Source of the DNA: Natronosporangium hydrolyticum | Lineage (GTDB): Bacteria; Actinomycetota; Actinomycetes; Mycobacteriales; Micromonosporaceae | Reading direction: 5' to 3' | Assembly (NCBI RefSeq): GCF_016925615.1 | Contig: NZ_CP070499.1 | Span: forward strand, 4,154,001 to 4,218,000 | DNA: 64,000 nucleotides | Shown here: positions 1-9,820 of the stretch, piece after piece | Layout: every line of letters starts with the position of its first letter | Numbering within the stretch: the first letter of the stretch is position 1 | Notes under the pieces: model-generated | What the model was told of the DNA's origin: nothing | What the model saw: the letters and a program-made list of their open reading frames with translations, nothing else | The model's database searches: none | Program-made: the position numbers and the translations under genes

Positions 1-1911
1 CCCCGGCGCGGCATCCACCCGGTTCGGCAACGCCTCCCCGCCGAACTCCAGCTTTGGCAGCGACGCCTCACCCCCCACGTGGCCGGTGTGGCGAATCGAC
101 TTAAGCCACAACGTCACCTGCTCGTCATCGCCGTAATCTTTGAACTCATGCTCCAAATCCCAGGAGTCCACCTGCCGAAACCCGCTACCGTCACGAACCT
201 CCGTGCGGACCCGGTTCAGCCGATCGGTCGAGAAGAACACTGGCGACAACTGCGTCGTGCACGGGGCGGAGTCACAGTGCAGATCCCAGGGAGTGTCCGG
301 CCAGTTCTCCTCCTCCGGATTGGACGCAGATCCGCAGTCGTCAAAACACCGATATTCAGTATCGAACAGCACCCGGGCGGTCGCCGGCACGCTCGACTGC
401 CCGTCACGTAGCCCATACTCGATCCGGACCAGGCGGCCAGCCCGGTGATACCCCACCCGATTGTTCGAGTCACCAGCCGCACCATAATGCCCCGTGGTGG
501 TGGCGTAGAAGTAACGGACCATGTTGCCGTGCACATCTACGACCTTGTCCACCATCCACCGGTACGCCTGCCGACACGACGAATCCTCGAACGCGCTTTG
601 ACGACACGGCTCACCCGGATGGTTCCCGAACACCGGCATCGTCCACCGCGAACTCGACGCGGCAGCCTCCCCGGCGAAGTAGTACTGCGTACCATCCGGC
701 GTCGTCACCCGCCACCGCTCACTCGTCGGACTACTGTGGGAGGCCGGCGACCCCAACAACTCGATACGCCAGTTGGTGTCCACGCTCGCCCGCCATACCC
801 CGGTCGCATCATCCAAGACCAGGGTGGTGTTGGTGCCATTGAGCGACATCGTCACGCTGGCGCCGTCACCGTCCCAACACTGGTCTCCGGTTGCCTGCGG
901 GTTGTTGCTGCCATCCTCATCCAACGAACAGGGCTTGTACGACCGCTCGATAAACCCTGGCTCATACGTCCAGCCGTCACCGGCCCACGACGCTTGGCTG
1001 TTCCGGCCGCTGGTCCGCCCGTCGTGCGACGCGCTGGAGTAGGTCAACGCCACCGACGGCACCGGCCCGTTGGCCGGCGGCACCCGCAACGGGTACGCAT
1101 ACGTGAACGCCCCGTCGTGCCCGCCCGCCGTCCACGACCCGGTTGGCTCCAGGTCCGTCGCTCGGTAGTCACCGGCGCCCTGCGATGACGCCAACGCTGT
1201 CACCGCGAAAACCCGCCCCGATCCAGCCCCATCATCAGCGTCGCTCTGCTGGTCGAGCTGAATCGAAGCCGACAACCGCTGCTCAGACACCTCGTTACGG
1301 GCCTCCACCGGACGCACCGCTAGACACTCCGCCGCCTGCGGAGTTGTGGCCGCGCAGGCTGGCAACTCCAACAGTTGGAGCCGCGACGCCCACCCGCCTC
1401 CGTACAAGGCAGCGAACTCCCCATAGTCCACCAACATCTCGGCCATGCCCGACCCGCTCGGAGTCACCTCAAACAGCACCCCCGCCACGCCGGCCGCCTC
1501 GGCGGTCGCCTGGTCGAACAGCTCTACCCGCGCCGTACCGGATGCGCGGTCACCTCCCCACGCTGGATGCGAGGACAGCGCACGCACTCGTACCGGCCCT
1601 TCATCGTCGCGCTGCTCAGAAGCCGACCAGCCCGCACCGAGATCGAACACCGATACCGCAGGTTCCGGAACGCTCGCGGCTGCCACGCCCTGCTCCCACA
1701 CCTGATCCGCCGACGGGTCAACCCACCCAGAGCCCGCGGCCTCCAGCGCAGTCATCGCCACCGACTCATCGGTACGCAGCTCCGGCAGTTGAAGAGCCGA
1801 CTGCGATTCCGCAGCCTCAGCCGCCGGCACCGCCACCACCATCTCGGCGAGCATCAGCACCGCAAGCGCGTAACCCGCCCGCTTCGGGAGACGACCGAGC
1901 ACACTTGTCAT
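1..1911 (-). CDS. RHS-type secreted protein, N-terminal part (runs off the window)
   Basis: Open from an ATG at 1911 to the left edge (637 codons, no stop), so the C-terminus lies outside. A GGAAG ribosome site precedes the ATG. The N-terminus has basic residues followed by a hydrophobic stretch ending in an Ala-rich cleavage region, as in a signal peptide. About 270 residues in comes the typical start of actinobacterial RHS/wall-associated proteins: FTYAYPLRVPPANGPVPSV, then ALTYSSASHDGR and a NSQASWAGDGW segment, followed by a beta-strand-rich region with paired cysteines. RHS proteins form large beta shells that often carry a variable C-terminal toxin; the toxin part, if any, cannot be seen. 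It starts 50 bp after the LamG protein gene on the same strand, so the two are probably cotranscribed. Confidence 0.85.
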   Translation of the reverse strand, partial: MTSVLGRLPKRAGYALAVLMLAEMVVAVPAAEAAESQSALQLPELRTDESVAMTALEAAGSGWVDPSADQVWEQGVAAASVPEPAVSVFDLGAGWSASEQRDDEGPVRVRALSSHPAWGGDRASGTARVELFDQATAEAAGVAGVLFEVTPSGSGMAEMLVDYGEFAALYGGGWASRLQLLELPACAATTPQAAECLAVRPVEARNEVSEQRLSASIQLDQQSDADDGAGSGRVFAVTALASSQGAGDYRATDLEPTGSWTAGGHDGAFTYAYPLRVPPANGPVPSVALTYSSASHDGRTSGRNSQASWAGDGWTYEPGFIERSYKPCSLDEDGSNNPQATGDQCWDGDGASVTMSLNGTNTTLVLDDATGVWRASVDTNWRIELLGSPASHSSPTSERWRVTTPDGTQYYFAGEAAASSSRWTMPVFGNHPGEPCRQSAFEDSSCRQAYRWMVDKVVDVHGNMVRYFYATTTGHYGAAGDSNNRVGYHRAGRLVRIEYGLRDGQSSVPATARVLFDTEYRCFDDCGSASNPEEENWPDTPWDLHCDSAPCTTQLSPVFFSTDRLNRVRTEVRDGSGFRQVDSWDLEHEFKDYGDDEQVTLWLKSIRHTGHVGGEASLPKLEFGGEALPNRVDAAPG

Positions 1912-1961
1912 GACAACCTGCTTCCTTCACTGCGCACCGACCGAAATGAGAAATTCAGAGA

Positions 1962-4900
1962 TCAGAACGGACAGAAGCCGGGCACACCCGTCGACCGGCC
2001 CATCTCAAGCAGCCGGTCAGGATCGACGGTCGACGACCAAGCGGTAGCCATGTCCACCGCACCCTGGAGGTTCTGCGCAACCTGCCCATCGTCGAGCCCG
2101 GCACCGATGTAGAGCGAACCCGCAGCCTGCCAAGGCGCCGTTATACCCGAGCCAGTCGCTTCGAGCTGGCCGTCGACGTAAAGCCGTATCTCCCCAGCGG
2201 CCAGGTCGAACACACCGGCCAGATGGGTCCACTGACCCTCCTGAACCGCACCGGTTGAGGAGTCAGCGGCGACCCAAGCAGTGGAGTCGGCGTCCTCTTG
2301 CGGCATGGCGAACCGCCATGCCCCCTCCGGCGTCGCCTGCAGGTAAAACGCCGACCTGGTCTGCCCGGCCTGCGACAGCACCGTCTGGTAACCACCAATC
2401 GAGTCAACCTTCACCCAGGCGGTAACCGTGAACGACTCATCCGTCGTCACCACCGGGCCGGAGGTCACCGCGTGACCGGCACCCGACAGGTGCAGTCCAA
2501 GCGCGTGGAACGGGCGACACCGCTGGTCCGAAACCCACTCGTAGTCGACGCCATCGGTCCCCACCATCGTCAACGGATGATTGCCTCGCACGTCCTGACC
2601 GTTACCGTTCAGGTTCCACTGGGACAGCCACTCCACCGCCGGGTTGCCGCCGTAGGCGTGCGCCGCCTGCTCATCGGTGAGCGCACCGCGCCAGGTCTTG
2701 ACGTCGGAGATCGCACCGACCATGTGGTTGAACCGGGAACCGTCCGCGGTGCCGCCGGCACCGATCAGCAACGTGTCCTGCCCCCGCCACGGCTGCGCCG
2801 GCCCGTTGTTGGACCCCGACAAAGCACCATCGACGTAGAGCCGCAACCGGCCCGCGGCAGGATCGAACACCCCAACCAGGTGATACCACTGCCCCACCTG
2901 CGGCGCCCCCGCCGACAACGCATGATGCCAATGCGCCGGCGCAGCCGCATCATTTGACGGCATCGACAACTGCCACCGATCAAGCGAGCCGTGATAGCCA
3001 AGGTTGAACGTGTTCACATGCTCGCCGCCCTGCGACACCACCGTCCGGAACCCGCCCTTGTCATCCAGCCGCGCCCACGCCGCCACCGAAAACGCCTGAT
3101 CGGTCTTGACCACCGGGGTCTGCGCCTGCGCCTCGAGCCCACCGGGCAGCTGCATCGCCGAGCGTTGCCTGCCGTACTGGTCGTCGACGAACCCAACCCC
3201 GGTAGGGACCTCTACCCCGCGGACGTGGTCGGAAGAGTCGCGACCGTCGCCGCGCAGCTGCCAGTCGCCGGTCAGACCCGCCGGCAGCTCACCCTGATAC
3301 GCCGCCTCGATCTCATCCACCGTGCGCAGCCCCTGCCACACCCCGACATGGTGGATCGCACCGTCGAAATAGTCCCAGGTGTAGCCGGAGTTGCGGGCCG
3401 AACAGCCGACATACATCGGCCCCGTGGCGTTCCAGGTCGCCCACGGGATAGCCCGCCCGTCCACCAACTGCCCGTCGATGAACATCTGCATATACCGGGC
3501 CGCGGGGTCCACCCGCACCGTGATGTGAGTCCACTGCCCCACCACGGGCGCCTGCGCCGAGAACAGACTGGCGAACACCTGCTCCCGGTCATCGTTCTGA
3601 CCGAGCATGAACTGCCACTGGTCGCTGGCCTGCCGATAGCGCAGGTAGAAACCCATCCGCCCGTCACCGGCCGGCCCCATGACGGTCTGCCGCTGACTAT
3701 TGTCGTCCAGCCGCACCCACGCCGAAACCGTGTACTCAGCATCAGTACGAACCACCGGCGCGGTGGTCGATACACAGCCCTCACCGTCAAACCCGAGTGA
3801 CGTGTCGCCCGGCAGGCCGGCGTCGGCCTCCCAGTCGGCGCCGTTGCCGAACATCAACTCGTGGCCCTGCCCCGAGTCGTCGACCGCGTCGCCGTCCAGC
3901 CGCCACGCCGCCGCTGGCGTCGCCTCCACAAACCGGGCCGCGTAGAAGTCGAACACCGATCGGTTCGACAGATTCCCGGCGTTGTCCCGCGACCACACAT
4001 ACACCCACATGTGACCACCGGACTCGCTGGCGGTGAACGTCACCTCGGCCGTGCCCGACGACGAGGCAGACACCTGCTGCCGACGCACCTCCTCGTTGAT
4101 GCCGAACTCGAACCGGTCCAGCCCCGAATGCGCATCCGACGAACGGAACCGCAGCGTCACCTCATCGCCCGCCGCGGGTGGATCACCGACCACCTCCACC
4201 GTCGGCGCGGTCGGCGAGGTCACATCCACCCGGAAATAGCACCACTGCCGCCAATCCGACGCCCCCGCCGAAGCCAGGTTGTCCAACGAACGCATCCGCC
4301 ACCGATACGACCCGGACGAAAGCCGATCGGAGGTGGGAATCCGATGGTTCACCACCGTGTTGTGGTTCCGGTTGCGGGCGGTTTGCCAGCTGTAATGCGT
4401 CGCCGACGAACCGATCCGCCGAATCTGCAGATGCGCCCCCGTACGCCCATCCGGATCCCGCGGCACACCCGACAACGTCGGCCGCTGCGTGGTCAACCAC
4501 GGACCCGGACCAGAGGTAGCACACCCACGCCCATCCGTCGACAGGTTGGTCGGCATCTGCGCGAACTGGTTATACACCACCTCCAACGCCAGACTGCCCG
4601 GCGCGATCCGCCGATACGGATCGATCGACGACTCCGGAGTCGAACGCAGCCCGAACGACAGCTGCGAATGCCCCGCGTTAGCGTGGGTCTGCACCCGAGA
4701 ACGCACCGCCGACGCACCGAACGTCACACCCCGATTGGGCAGCCCACAGCCACTATTAGACGAGGCGACATTCTGCGACTGCAGCTGGTTCTGCCACCGC
4801 GACTGCATCTGATTCCACGTCACCCCAGAGGTGATCGCCGTGACATACCACAACTGCAACCCGTAGGTGCCGCATCCGGACGTGTGGGTCTGGGTGAGCT

Positions 4901-7900
4901 TCACCTGCGCCGAGACGATATGCCGCCCACTCAACCTGTTGATGTTGAACCGCACCGCCGAACGCCACAGCCCGCACGCGTCCTGACACGGCTGACTGTT
5001 CGGCCAGTTACCCAACCTGCCGACCCGCATGCCACCCTGCCGCGGCCACGCCGAATCATCGGTCCAACCCCGGCCAGCCTGCTGCTGATGCACACTCGCC
5101 CAATGCGTATGCCTGCCAGTAAACGGCGGGTCGATCATCACCGGAAACTCGACATCCGGATCCGACAACAAATCCTGATCAGGCTCCACCCGCAGCACAC
5201 CACCGTCGAGGTCCAACGGCATCTGCGCAATCCGACCCGGCGTCGGCTCCGGATCCCCCGACCCCTCACCCTCGCCACTGATCCCCGCACCCGACTCGGC
5301 AGCCACCGGCTCCGAAGAGTCCCACATATACGCCGCCGGCGACGAAAACACCGCCTCACCCGCACCATCGCGGACCATCACCACACCATCGGCATCCTGC
5401 AACAGATCGAACCCGTCCCCCGCGGTGATGCCCACCTCAACCGCCGCCAGCTCCGGCGACACGGCAGCCGCAGCCGACTTCACCACCAGCACATACGAAA
5501 ACCCGTCCACACCGGCGGTCACCTGCAGATCCACCTCGTCGAACACCTCGGGATACGTGACCGTCTCCCCATCGACCACCGGTGTCGGCAGCTCATCAGG
5601 CCACCACAAGGACACTGACCCACCATCAGGATCCGTCGCCGTCACCAACGGATCAGCCTCGCCACCAGCAGAAACCTCGACCTGCGACACCGCCACCGAG
5701 GTCACCAACCGCCCCTGCCCATCCGCCTCAAAGGCGGGGTCCACCTCCGCCCACTCACCATCCTCATCGTGGGCCCACCGCGGCATCGTGTACTGCTCGG
5801 CCACCAGATTGCCATCCGGCCGAGCCACCACCCGCATACCGAACTCCCGCTCCGACAGCGCCTCCACCTCGGCATCACACACCTGCGCCAACAACAACGC
5901 CATCGACTCATCCGCGGCCTCCAGCAACTCCTCCCCCGAGGCCGGCACCGTCACCGGACACTCCATCGGCTCCTCAAACTCCGCCGGCGGCTCCACATCC
6001 ACCAACGAATCCACCCGAAACTCACACCACCCAGACCAACCACTACTCACACCCGAATCCGGATGCTCCGAACGCATCCGCCACCGATACTCCCCATCCG
6101 GCAACGACTCCGCCACCTGCCACCCCACCGGCTCCCCCGAGGCAAGCACCTCCGATATCCACGACTGCAACGGCTGCGACCCACCCAACGTCCGCAGCTC
6201 AAACTCCGCCACCACCGTGCCCTCACTATTGCGGGGAACACCCGCCAACACCGGCAACGCACCAGACACCCGCGAACCAGCCGGCGCCAAACACCCCACC
6301 CCACCGGTGGACAGATCAGTCGGCACCGCCACCACCGGCGTGTAGTTGACCGTCAACGCCAGCGAATCCGCATATCCCGTGGCCCGAGCTGCGCTGTGCT
6401 CGCCGTAGGCATCCAAGCCCAGGGTGACGACCTCACCCGAAGAATCGGCCTGGTGCTGCAGCAGACCACGCAGGTCAGCACCACCGACCGTCATGTCTCG
6501 ACCACCGCCCGCGCCGATCACATCGACACCACCGCAGGTTCCAGCTTCCACCACAAAATCGGGATAGGGCGCCGTGGCGAGCCGCCCGTCGGCAAACCAA
6601 CCACCGCTCGTCGAACTCCAGGAGGTCGGCACCTCATCTTGGACGAGGGCATCGGATCTGCCGACCTCGACAAAGACTCTGGCGGACGCGTTGCCGGACG
6701 CACAGGTGTGTACATGTCGCACTCTCAACCCGAGTTCCGCGCTATTAACTACCGATGACCCGATCCCGGCGACGTCGAAACTAGCCATCGAACGCCAACT
6801 GAGCCCATCTCTGCTGTCATACCCCATCCGGATTCGTCCACCGAACCCGTCACGTGGCCAGGCGTTGTCGTCCCACCAGGTGGTGTTGCTGTACTGGCCA
6901 TCGGCGACCACCGTCCACGCCGTCTTAGCAGCAGAGAAGGTGGGATCGATCGTCACTGGGAACGCCACGCTGGGGTCGGAGAGAAACTCCACGTCAGTCA
7001 GGACATGGAGGACGTCGCCATCGAGCGAGAGATCCAGATCTACCCGCTGTCCCGGTTGCGGATCGTCCTCATGCCTATACTGGGATGCTCCCCACTCCGG
7101 GTTCCCCTGTGCTAACGATGCCTGCTGCTCGATGTCCAGACCGGCAACCGACGAGTCCCACATCGCCGCGCCCGGGGCACCGAACACCACCTCACCGTCG
7201 GGGTCAACCGCCACTACCCCACCAGTCGGCTCCTGGGCAACCTCCAACTCCTCCGCCGCCAGCCGAACCCCCACATCGGCCAACTCCACCGCCGCCGCCT
7301 CGGCCGAGTGCACCACCAGCATGTAGGCGAACGAGTCCACGCCCGCGGTGACCCGCAGGTCAACCCCCTCGAACACCCCCGGAAAGGTCGCCGACGCGCC
7401 CTCGACCGCGGGCTCAGGGAGTGTGTCCGGCCAGGTCACGCTTAACCAGCGCCCTGCCTGATCGGTCGCCCGCACCAGCGCACCGGCACCACCACCAGAC
7501 ACCTCAATGTCGACCACCGACGCTGCCGTAGTGAACCCGCCCGCACCATCCGGCACCAGCTGCGGGTCAACATCCACCCACTCCCCCGCCGCATCCCGCG
7601 CCCACTGCGGCCGCAGATAGCTCTCCAACGTCACCGAACCATCCGGCTCCGCGACCTGCCGCTGCGTCGGGCTCCGCCCAGCCTCGATCTCCACCGACTC
7701 GCCACACTCAGCCGCCAACCGCGCCGCGGAACCATGGTCCCCGGCCGTAAGGCCATAAGGGCCTTCCTGCGCGGCGCACAATGTTGACGGTGCACCGTCC
7801 GGACCCTGCGCTAACGCCGGCTGCTCGACCGCCACCACCAGCACCAGACACAACAAAGCCGCCGTCCAACGGACGACGGCAGACCGGAGAGACCTCACCA

Positions 7901-7961
7901 CCCGTCGATATCGCCGCCCCACAGGCGCAGCAACCAACCACACATCGGCAGGGTTACCCAT
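1962..7961 (-). CDS. large secreted protein with duplicated DNRLRE modules and three LamG domains
   Basis: The protein is 1999 residues from the ATG at 7961, which follows GAAGGGA; an upstream in-frame ATG at 8084 would add 41 residues before the signal sequence and is less likely. A long signal peptide (residues 1-52; hydrophobic core AALLCLVLVVAVE, end PALAQ) indicates export. Residues about 55-650 and 690-1240 are two diverged copies of one unit: a beta domain with PxWAxDxxGEWxxVDP, a DxQVTAGVDxFxYxLVV motif and MWDSS, then a DNRLRE-like region and a CLAPxG/RWRMRS domain. Three concanavalin-like LamG domains follow, starting near residues 1352, 1564 and 1777 (AAWRLDGDAVDDSG, GDWQLRGDGRDSS, SQWNLNGNGQDV). 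LamG domains usually bind glycans or other proteins. Adjacent to the RHS gene it resembles secreted partners of RHS polymorphic-toxin loci; its target is unknown. Confidence 0.85.
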   Translation of the reverse strand: MGNPADVWLVAAPVGRRYRRVVRSLRSAVVRWTAALLCLVLVVAVEQPALAQGPDGAPSTLCAAQEGPYGLTAGDHGSAARLAAECGESVEIEAGRSPTQRQVAEPDGSVTLESYLRPQWARDAAGEWVDVDPQLVPDGAGGFTTAASVVDIEVSGGGAGALVRATDQAGRWLSVTWPDTLPEPAVEGASATFPGVFEGVDLRVTAGVDSFAYMLVVHSAEAAAVELADVGVRLAAEELEVAQEPTGGVVAVDPDGEVVFGAPGAAMWDSSVAGLDIEQQASLAQGNPEWGASQYRHEDDPQPGQRVDLDLSLDGDVLHVLTDVEFLSDPSVAFPVTIDPTFSAAKTAWTVVADGQYSNTTWWDDNAWPRDGFGGRIRMGYDSRDGLSWRSMASFDVAGIGSSVVNSAELGLRVRHVHTCASGNASARVFVEVGRSDALVQDEVPTSWSSTSGGWFADGRLATAPYPDFVVEAGTCGGVDVIGAGGGRDMTVGGADLRGLLQHQADSSGEVVTLGLDAYGEHSAARATGYADSLALTVNYTPVVAVPTDLSTGGVGCLAPAGSRVSGALPVLAGVPRNSEGTVVAEFELRTLGGSQPLQSWISEVLASGEPVGWQVAESLPDGEYRWRMRSEHPDSGVSSGWSGWCEFRVDSLVDVEPPAEFEEPMECPVTVPASGEELLEAADESMALLLAQVCDAEVEALSEREFGMRVVARPDGNLVAEQYTMPRWAHDEDGEWAEVDPAFEADGQGRLVTSVAVSQVEVSAGGEADPLVTATDPDGGSVSLWWPDELPTPVVDGETVTYPEVFDEVDLQVTAGVDGFSYVLVVKSAAAAVSPELAAVEVGITAGDGFDLLQDADGVVMVRDGAGEAVFSSPAAYMWDSSEPVAAESGAGISGEGEGSGDPEPTPGRIAQMPLDLDGGVLRVEPDQDLLSDPDVEFPVMIDPPFTGRHTHWASVHQQQAGRGWTDDSAWPRQGGMRVGRLGNWPNSQPCQDACGLWRSAVRFNINRLSGRHIVSAQVKLTQTHTSGCGTYGLQLWYVTAITSGVTWNQMQSRWQNQLQSQNVASSNSGCGLPNRGVTFGASAVRSRVQTHANAGHSQLSFGLRSTPESSIDPYRRIAPGSLALEVVYNQFAQMPTNLSTDGRGCATSGPGPWLTTQRPTLSGVPRDPDGRTGAHLQIRRIGSSATHYSWQTARNRNHNTVVNHRIPTSDRLSSGSYRWRMRSLDNLASAGASDWRQWCYFRVDVTSPTAPTVEVVGDPPAAGDEVTLRFRSSDAHSGLDRFEFGINEEVRRQQVSASSSGTAEVTFTASESGGHMWVYVWSRDNAGNLSNRSVFDFYAARFVEATPAAAWRLDGDAVDDSGQGHELMFGNGADWEADAGLPGDTSLGFDGEGCVSTTAPVVRTDAEYTVSAWVRLDDNSQRQTVMGPAGDGRMGFYLRYRQASDQWQFMLGQNDDREQVFASLFSAQAPVVGQWTHITVRVDPAARYMQMFIDGQLVDGRAIPWATWNATGPMYVGCSARNSGYTWDYFDGAIHHVGVWQGLRTVDEIEAAYQGELPAGLTGDWQLRGDGRDSSDHVRGVEVPTGVGFVDDQYGRQRSAMQLPGGLEAQAQTPVVKTDQAFSVAAWARLDDKGGFRTVVSQGGEHVNTFNLGYHGSLDRWQLSMPSNDAAAPAHWHHALSAGAPQVGQWYHLVGVFDPAAGRLRLYVDGALSGSNNGPAQPWRGQDTLLIGAGGTADGSRFNHMVGAISDVKTWRGALTDEQAAHAYGGNPAVEWLSQWNLNGNGQDVRGNHPLTMVGTDGVDYEWVSDQRCRPFHALGLHLSGAGHAVTSGPVVTTDESFTVTAWVKVDSIGGYQTVLSQAGQTRSAFYLQATPEGAWRFAMPQEDADSTAWVAADSSTGAVQEGQWTHLAGVFDLAAGEIRLYVDGQLEATGSGITAPWQAAGSLYIGAGLDDGQVAQNLQGAVDMATAWSSTVDPDRLLEMGRSTGVPGFCPF

Positions 7962-8150
7962 GTGACAGAGTCCCTTCAGGTCAGATCCCCCGCCGGAAAG
8001 GTTGTCCCAGGACCATAAACGGCCTACAACAGCAGGCGCAACCCCAACCACCCTCCGTAGTCGCACATCGGACATCAGACCCAAACTGCCCCCTGGTCGT
8101 CACTCCATGTCAAGGCAACCGAGGAGTGTCGATGTGACAGCAGCGGCTGG

Positions 8151-9152
8151 TTAGGAGTTCCGCTCGAGGAAGGCGTCGAGGTCGTCGGCGATCTGCTCGG
8201 GGTGTTCGCCGTTCACCGCGTGCGAAGCTCCGTCGTAGAGGTGGACGACGCCGTCGGGTAGGGCGCGTTCGGCGGTGGCGGCGGCGCGCTCCGCGTCGTG
8301 CATGACCGAGTCGCCGGCGATGATCGCGAGCACCGGCACGCCCAACCCCGCCAGCTCGTCCTCGCTGATCCTGCTCGGCTGCGGCAACCGGAGCCGGTAG
8401 TGCTGCATCCCCGCCTCGATCATGTCGGCGACCGGCACGTCCTCGACCTCGGCGCCGCCGGCGGTGTAGGAGTTGAAGCTGTCCCGCCAGGATTTCGGCA
8501 GCCACGGCAACGACGCAGGGATAGACCGCACGATCGTGCCCAGCGGCATGTCCGCAAAAACGAAGACCGGGTCGACAGTGGTCACCGAGGCGACCGTGGC
8601 CGGTCGATGAATCGCCAGGTTCACCGCAGTCCAGCCGCCGATCGACATGCCGACGATGTGGAATTCTGGCTCGGGCAGCGCCTGCAGGGTCTGGTGCAGC
8701 CATTCGGCCTGGTCCGCGTCGTCGCGGATCGGGCGTTCCTGCACGCTCTTGCCCGGTTCTCCGAGCAGGTCGATGGTGTAGACGTCGCCGATCTCCAGCA
8801 GCAGCGGGAGGTTGTCGGCCCACACCGGGCTGGCCGCGGCGCGCCCCGGCAGCAGGACCAGCGGGGCGGCGGCGTCGCCGGTGCCGGCGAACCGGTAGAC
8901 CCGCACCACCCCGAAGTCGGTGCGCACATCGTGGGTCTGCTGCGGCTCGGGCAGGTCGGCGAAGGCCTCGGTGTAGGCCGCCAGGTAGCGGTCGTGCCCG
9001 TCGGCGCTGTCCCAGTGCCCGACCGGAGACGGGCTGCGCAGCGCGAAGACGCCGGCGACGAGCAGCAGCACCAGCGCCGCCCCGGCCGCCACCAGCACGG
9101 TCTGCCGGCGCCGCCAGCGGTGGCGCGGCCGTCGGGTCGCCGGCTCACTCAT
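8151..9152 (-). CDS. membrane-anchored alpha/beta hydrolase
   Basis: 333 residues from the ATG at 9152 (GGAGGA just upstream). One N-terminal transmembrane segment at about residues 19-40 follows an Arg-rich cytoplasmic tail (RRPRHRWRRR), so the enzyme domain probably faces outside. The domain has the hydrolase fold signature: an LVLLPGRAAASPVW oxyanion region, the nucleophile elbow GMSIGG (Ser), an acidic-loop region IIAGDSVMHD and the C-terminal histidine in ASHAVNGEHP. The substrate cannot be deduced. It is divergent from a TetR gene with a shared palindromic operator, so TetR probably represses it and an inducing ligand may be its substrate. Confidence 0.85.
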   Translation of the reverse strand: MSEPATRRPRHRWRRRQTVLVAAGAALVLLLVAGVFALRSPSPVGHWDSADGHDRYLAAYTEAFADLPEPQQTHDVRTDFGVVRVYRFAGTGDAAAPLVLLPGRAAASPVWADNLPLLLEIGDVYTIDLLGEPGKSVQERPIRDDADQAEWLHQTLQALPEPEFHIVGMSIGGWTAVNLAIHRPATVASVTTVDPVFVFADMPLGTIVRSIPASLPWLPKSWRDSFNSYTAGGAEVEDVPVADMIEAGMQHYRLRLPQPSRISEDELAGLGVPVLAIIAGDSVMHDAERAAATAERALPDGVVHLYDGASHAVNGEHPEQIADDLDAFLERNS

Positions 9153-9174
9153 CAATCTTCCTCCCCACGACACT

Positions 9175-9192
9175 ACTAACCGATCGGTCAGT
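9175..9192. promoter_or_regulatory. palindromic TetR operator between hydrolase and tetR
   Basis: ACTAACCGATCGGTCAGT is an 18-bp palindrome with one mismatched pair around a perfect core ACCGATCGGT. It lies 23 bp upstream of the hydrolase ATG and 28 bp upstream of the TetR ATG. The ACCGNNCGGT core is common in TetR-family operators. Autoregulation plus repression of the hydrolase is inferred. Confidence 0.75.
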
Positions 9193-9220
9193 GATTCCAC
9201 CGTACGGTAAGCTGGCCGCC

Positions 9221-9817
9221 ATGACAACCGGACGCACCAGCCGCGGCGGCGGCGAGCCGACGTTGACCGAGCGCGCCCGCCGGGCGCAGCTGATCGAGGT
9301 CACCATCGAGCTGGTCGCCGACAAGGGGTACGCCGGGGCCTCGCTCTCCGGCATCGCCGAGCGCGCGGGCATCACCAAGGCCGCGGTGCTCTACCACTTC
9401 CCCACCAAGGCGGCGGTGATCCAGGCCGCCCACGGCCACGCGCTCACCGCCCTGACCGACGAGGTGGCGGCGGCGGTAGCGGCCGCGCCGGTGCCGGAGC
9501 AACCGGCGGCGTACATCCGGTCGATGATCGGGCACCTGCGGGAGCATCCCCGCCACACCCGGATGATCGTTGAGGCGATGAGCCACGACGGCGGCGACTA
9601 CGACCCGGCCGACCGGTGGCGGCCGCTGGCGGAGATCATCACCGCCGCGCGGCTGGCCGGCGGGACCGTCGGCGGCGGCGACCCGCGGACCACCGCCATT
9701 GTCATCGGCGGCGCGGTCGACGCCATCGTCGCCGAACGGCTCCACGACCCCGGCTACGACACCTCAGCCGCCGCCGAGCAGCTGATCACCCTGGTCTACC
9801 GCCGGGAAACCGGGTAA
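9221..9817 (+). CDS. TetR/AcrR family transcriptional regulator
   Basis: 198 residues from the ATG at 9221. An in-frame GTG at 9191 is rejected because it lies in the operator. The N-terminal helix-turn-helix is clear: LSGIAERAGITKAAVLYHF at about residues 41-59, followed by the usual PTKAAVIQA helix. The C-terminal ligand-binding helical domain is divergent. It is divergent from the alpha/beta hydrolase and stops 3 bp before the convergent recG stop. A local repressor role is inferred from the operator position. Confidence 0.92.
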   Translation: MTTGRTSRGGGEPTLTERARRAQLIEVTIELVADKGYAGASLSGIAERAGITKAAVLYHFPTKAAVIQAAHGHALTALTDEVAAAVAAAPVPEQPAAYIRSMIGHLREHPRHTRMIVEAMSHDGGDYDPADRWRPLAEIITAARLAGGTVGGGDPRTTAIVIGGAVDAIVAERLHDPGYDTSAAAEQLITLVYRRETG

Positions 9818-9820
9818 ACC

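Noticed and set aside
1962-8084. Many long plus-strand open frames opposite the LamG gene
   Set aside because: They are Arg/His/Pro-rich shadows of a GC-rich coding strand; the minus frame has signal peptide and domains.
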